Below are positions 5,702-8,501 of a DNA stretch of 8,501 nucleotides, one piece after another. Numbering within the stretch: the first letter of the stretch is position 1; every line of letters begins with the position of its first letter. The notes under the pieces were generated by a model that saw only the letters and a program-made list of their open reading frames with translations, did not search any database and was not told the DNA's origin. The stretch is from Gemmatimonadales bacterium (lineage in GTDB: Bacteria; Gemmatimonadota; Gemmatimonadetes; Gemmatimonadales; GWC2-71-9). Both the position numbers and the translations under genes were made by a program. The stretch lies in assembly GCA_013816685.1 (NCBI GenBank), contig JACDDX010000059.1:1-8501 (forward strand), in the 5' to 3' direction.

Positions 5702-8501
5702 CTAACGATAGTCTCCGGCGAAGAGGCTAAGCTGGAACGAGGTCAGCAGGAAGATCTGCGACGTCCGCCGGTTGAGGTTCCGCGCGTCGTTGATGGTGTA
5801 GCCCACCTGCAGGCCGGCGCTCAGCGTCTTGAACACGTCGGTGTCGAGGCCGCCACGCAGCTCCTGACGCCGCACGTCGGAGGTCACGGAGCAGTCGGGT
5901 ATCTGACGCTGCGCCAGACAGGTGAGCGCCTTGGACGACACGGCCGTGAGCGAGCTTCGAACCAGCTTGCGTGATCGGCTGATCGACTCGGGTACGCGGA
6001 AGGAATAGCTGAACGCCCCGGTCAGGTCGTCCTGGTTGAGCAGCGTCGCGTTGCCGTTGTTCTCGTTCCGCTGGTCGCGGCTGGCGAGTGAGAAGGTCAG
6101 GTTCATTCCGTTCCGGAAGCCGAGCTGGAGATCCGGCGTCAGCGACGACGACCGCGTGGCGCTCGCGACGCTGGTCACCTCCTCGCCGATCTGCACCGAC
6201 GTGCCCTCGCGCCGACGAAAGCCGGCGCCGGCCGCGATCAGCGCGAAGGGGCCGCCGCGGAAGGTATGGGTCCACCGCACGCTGCCCACCGGCCATTCGA
6301 ACTGCCGGGTGGCGGTGACGGTAAAGGCGTCACCGATCCGCTGATAACGGTCGGATCGGATCAGAGAATAGGAGAAGGTCGCCGAGAGGCCGAAAGGCAG
6401 GTCGGCACCGGAGCCGACGGTCGTGGTGCGCGATTCGACCGCGCTCACCGCTGTGCTGCCCTCCTGTCCCAGGAACCGGTCGAGGCCGCCGAGCCCGAGC
6501 ATGTAGCCCAGCCCCGGATCGAAGTCGGTCAGGTCGAAGGTGGAGTTACGGCTCCGCTGCGAGCGGAGGTCGAGCGGCCGCACCCGGGCGAGCAGGCGGC
6601 TGATGCCGCTGCTGTCGCCCGCAAAGGCGCGGAAGGCGCGGGCCAGATCCACCGACACGCCGAGCTCGCGCGAGCGGCCGTTGTTGAGCGTCTGAGGAAG
6701 GATGAACGCGCCGGTGCTGTCGTCGCCGGCACGGACCAGCGGCCGGGTGTTGAGCGTGCGCGAGAGCAGAAAGGTGCTCGCGGTCGAGAAGCGGGGCCGC
6801 AGCCACGCGCTGATCCGCGGGGTCAGGTTGAGCGCGGTGGTCAGCGTGCGGTCGCGCTCGACCCCCACCGGTACGCCGAACAGGAACTTCCGCTCCGCAT
6901 ACGCCAACCGCCCGATCGGCGTGGAATCGGGATACACGCGGAGATCGCGGGTGCTCGCCAGATCGCTGTTGAGGGTGAGCATGCCGAGCGGCTGCCAGGT
7001 GAGCCCGGCACCGTTCCGCCAGAGATGGGTGAGCGACAGCGTGGGCCGTACCAGCGAGTCGAGCGCGCGCTCGACCGGCGCCCCGAACGACGAGTAATCC
7101 CCCTCGTTCCGGGTGAGACTGCTGGTCAGCCGCAGGTTGGACGGGACCAGGCTCAGGATCGCCGGGTCGGTCGTACGCGACGAATTGTCGCGGAGCCAGC
7201 GGGGCAGCCGCGCGGCGATGCCGGCGAACGGCAGCCGCACTCCACGGCGCCGCATCTGGAGATTGTAGGTGCCGTTCAACGCCAGGCCCCTGGAGCTTGC
7301 ATCGGTGAGCTCGGTGCCGGTGCGCCCCTGGGTGTAGGAACTCGTGAGCCCCAGCGGATCGATCAGCGCGTGCACCAGCCAGTTCCCGCTGCGCTGGCTC
7401 CGGCGCACTCCGATGCTGTAGGTCGCGCTCCACGAGGTAGGCTTCCGGAGGCCGGGGAGCGAGGCGCCCCGGAGATCGGTGCCGGTGGTGAGCTGAGGGT
7501 CCACGCCGGTCCTGGCATAATTGACGCTCGCCGGCACCGACAGACCGAGCGAGGTCGGCAGAAAGCGGTCGAGCCGCCAGTTGCTCGCGACCTGCAGCGT
7601 GCCGGTGGTGCGGTAGGAGGGGTCCTGGTTGAGCTGGCGGAATTGGCCGTCCTGCCGCACGAAGGCCATCGACACGTTGCCGACATCCGACGCCACGAGG
7701 CGCGCGTCCAGCGCCATCGCGGTGCCGGTCTCCGACACCGGCGCGTCCAGCCGGACGTCGTCTACCCACAACTCGGCCTCGTTCAGCACGGCCAGGCCCT
7801 GCGCCCGGTAGATGCCGGCGGACACCTCCTGTACCGACGCGAGGTTGGGCGGGTTGATGCCGGGGTCGGCGAGGTGCACGGTGTACGGCCCCTCGCAGAT
7901 AACGTAGGCCGCCGGATCGCCACCGCACTCCGCGGCTCCCGACGGCGGATCGCCACGAAGCCAGCGGATCTCCAGCTCGGCGCGCAGCCGGCGCCAGACC
8001 TCCAGATCGACGATGAACTCGGGCTCCCACGTCATGGACTTCGCGTTCGACCGGAAGAGATAGAAGTTCCGGTCATCGGCGCCGAGTTTGATGAACGCCT
8101 GGAGGTCGCCCTCCTCCCAGCCCGGGCCGCGTCCCCGCATCCAGACCCGGAGCTGGCGGTAGCTGAGCACGCTCTGCGGACCCGCGGGAAATCGCAGGTA
8201 CGCCTCGGCGCGATCACCGACGTCGAGACCGGTGGCAACGATGCGCAGCGATTTCTCGTTGATCTGGCTGCCCAGGCTGCCGCGGTCGCCGCCGCGCCGG
8301 GCGACGTCCTCGATGACCCCCGGCGGCGACTCGTAGCCGAGGGAGGTGCGGTCCTCGGTCGAGATGGTCGAGACCAGCACGTCACCTCCGGCCTTGCCTG
8401 CCGAGCCCGCGAGTCCGGCAATCGGGGTCTCGCTCCGGCGCACCCAGGGCGAGCCCGTGAATCGCATCCGCGCGAAACCCCAGCGGGCCACGATGTCAGG
8501 G
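5702..8501 (-). CDS. sprA: SprA/Sov-like outer-membrane translocon protein, C-terminal part (N-terminus beyond the window)
   Basis: SprA (Sov in Porphyromonas) is the very large outer-membrane barrel through which type IX secretion substrates exit. 932 codons are visible, ending with TAG at 5702, and the frame stays open through the right edge. SprA proteins commonly exceed 2000 residues, so more than half is missing. Recognisable SprA landmarks are YESPPGV (8335-8315), a beta-rich domain with NEKSLRIVATGLDVGDRAE, FIKLGADDRNFYLFR, then NEAELWVDDVRLDAP before the barrel, and DVGNVSMAFVRQDGQFRQLN just after. The rest alternates polar and hydrophobic residues with many aromatic, Arg, Thr and Ser residues, as expected of barrel strands, ending in SQIFLLTSFQLSLFAGDYR. 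Two Cys pairs occur (7927/7897 and 5920/5893), unusual for a barrel. A GTG at 8491 is in frame but is not the start, since recognised homology would be cut and the frame continues. Family assignment is by motif recall, not alignment. Confidence 0.85.
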   Translation of the reverse strand, partial: PDIVARWGFARMRFTGSPWVRRSETPIAGLAGSAGKAGGDVLVSTISTEDRTSLGYESPPGVIEDVARRGGDRGSLGSQINEKSLRIVATGLDVGDRAEAYLRFPAGPQSVLSYRQLRVWMRGRGPGWEEGDLQAFIKLGADDRNFYLFRSNAKSMTWEPEFIVDLEVWRRLRAELEIRWLRGDPPSGAAECGGDPAAYVICEGPYTVHLADPGINPPNLASVQEVSAGIYRAQGLAVLNEAELWVDDVRLDAPVSETGTAMALDARLVASDVGNVSMAFVRQDGQFRQLNQDPSYRTTGTLQVASNWRLDRFLPTSLGLSVPASVNYARTGVDPQLTTGTDLRGASLPGLRKPTSWSATYSIGVRRSQRSGNWLVHALIDPLGLTSSYTQGRTGTELTDASSRGLALNGTYNLQMRRRGVRLPFAGIAARLPRWLRDNSSRTTDPAILSLVPSNLRLTSSLTRNEGDYSSFGAPVERALDSLVRPTLSLTHLWRNGAGLTWQPLGMLTLNSDLASTRDLRVYPDSTPIGRLAYAERKFLFGVPVGVERDRTLTTALNLTPRISAWLRPRFSTASTFLLSRTLNTRPLVRAGDDSTGAFILPQTLNNGRSRELGVSVDLARAFRAFAGDSSGISRLLARVRPLDLRSQRSRNSTFDLTDFDPGLGYMLGLGGLDRFLGQEGSTAVSAVESRTTTVGSGADLPFGLSATFSYSLIRSDRYQRIGDAFTVTATRQFEWPVGSVRWTHTFRGGPFALIAAGAGFRRREGTSVQIGEEVTSVASATRSSSLTPDLQLGFRNGMNLTFSLASRDQRNENNGNATLLNQDDLTGAFSYSFRVPESISRSRKLVRSSLTAVSSKALTCLAQRQIPDCSVTSDVRRQELRGGLDTDVFKTLSAGLQVGYTINDARNLNRRTSQIFLLTSFQLSLFAGDYR

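Noticed and set aside
6546..8030. A 494-codon open frame on the minus strand inside sprA
   Set aside because: It is an alternative frame of sprA with Arg/Ala/His/Pro-biased composition and no recognisable domain.
8489..8491. GTG as the start of the SprA-like gene
   Set aside because: The frame is open to the window edge (Pro-Asp-Ile upstream), no signal peptide follows the GTG, and SprA proteins are far longer than 929 residues.
1..8501. tRNA, rRNA, CRISPR array, insertion sequence or phage genes
   Set aside because: No cloverleaf-like block, spaced repeat series, transposase motif or terminal inverted repeats were seen; nearly all the sequence is accounted for by six genes.

Overview
All six genes in this window lie on the minus strand, so they read right to left: a large outer-membrane protein (sprA-like), a secreted M28-fold glutaminyl cyclase-like lipoprotein, a double-domain ComEA-like protein, then pilB, pilT and pilC. 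The DNA is GC-rich and densely coding, with no intergenic gap above about 90 bases. A SprA-type translocon protein is typical of Bacteroidota and relatives. Combined with high GC and a pilB-pilT-pilC type IV pilus cluster, it suggests a member of the Gemmatimonadota or another high-GC relative of the FCB group. This placement is an inference from gene content, not from a marker gene.

Right part (5702-8501): the C-terminal 932 codons of a SprA/Sov-like protein, the giant outer-membrane beta-barrel of the type IX secretion system (T9SS). Its N-terminal part lies beyond the right edge. Nineteen bases downstream is a lipoprotein (4774-5682) that resembles the glutaminyl-peptide cyclotransferases of Bacteroidota, with the full set of M28-type metal-site residues.

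Middle (4037-4702): a membrane-anchored protein with two ComEA-type helix-hairpin-helix modules, of the kind that binds DNA during natural transformation. Such uptake depends on type IV pili.

Left part (1-3949): the pilus motor set. PilB (extension ATPase, with an MshEN domain that could bind c-di-GMP) overlaps pilT (retraction ATPase) by four bases, and pilC (inner-membrane platform) follows after 15 bases and runs off the left edge. These three are almost certainly one transcript.

I found no RNA gene, mobile element, CRISPR array or phage gene. The most interesting point is the pairing of a glutaminyl cyclase-like lipoprotein with sprA. In Bacteroidota, cyclisation of N-terminal glutamine is a general step for exported proteins, and T9SS substrates are among them. 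The pairing hints that the same export chemistry exists in this lineage.
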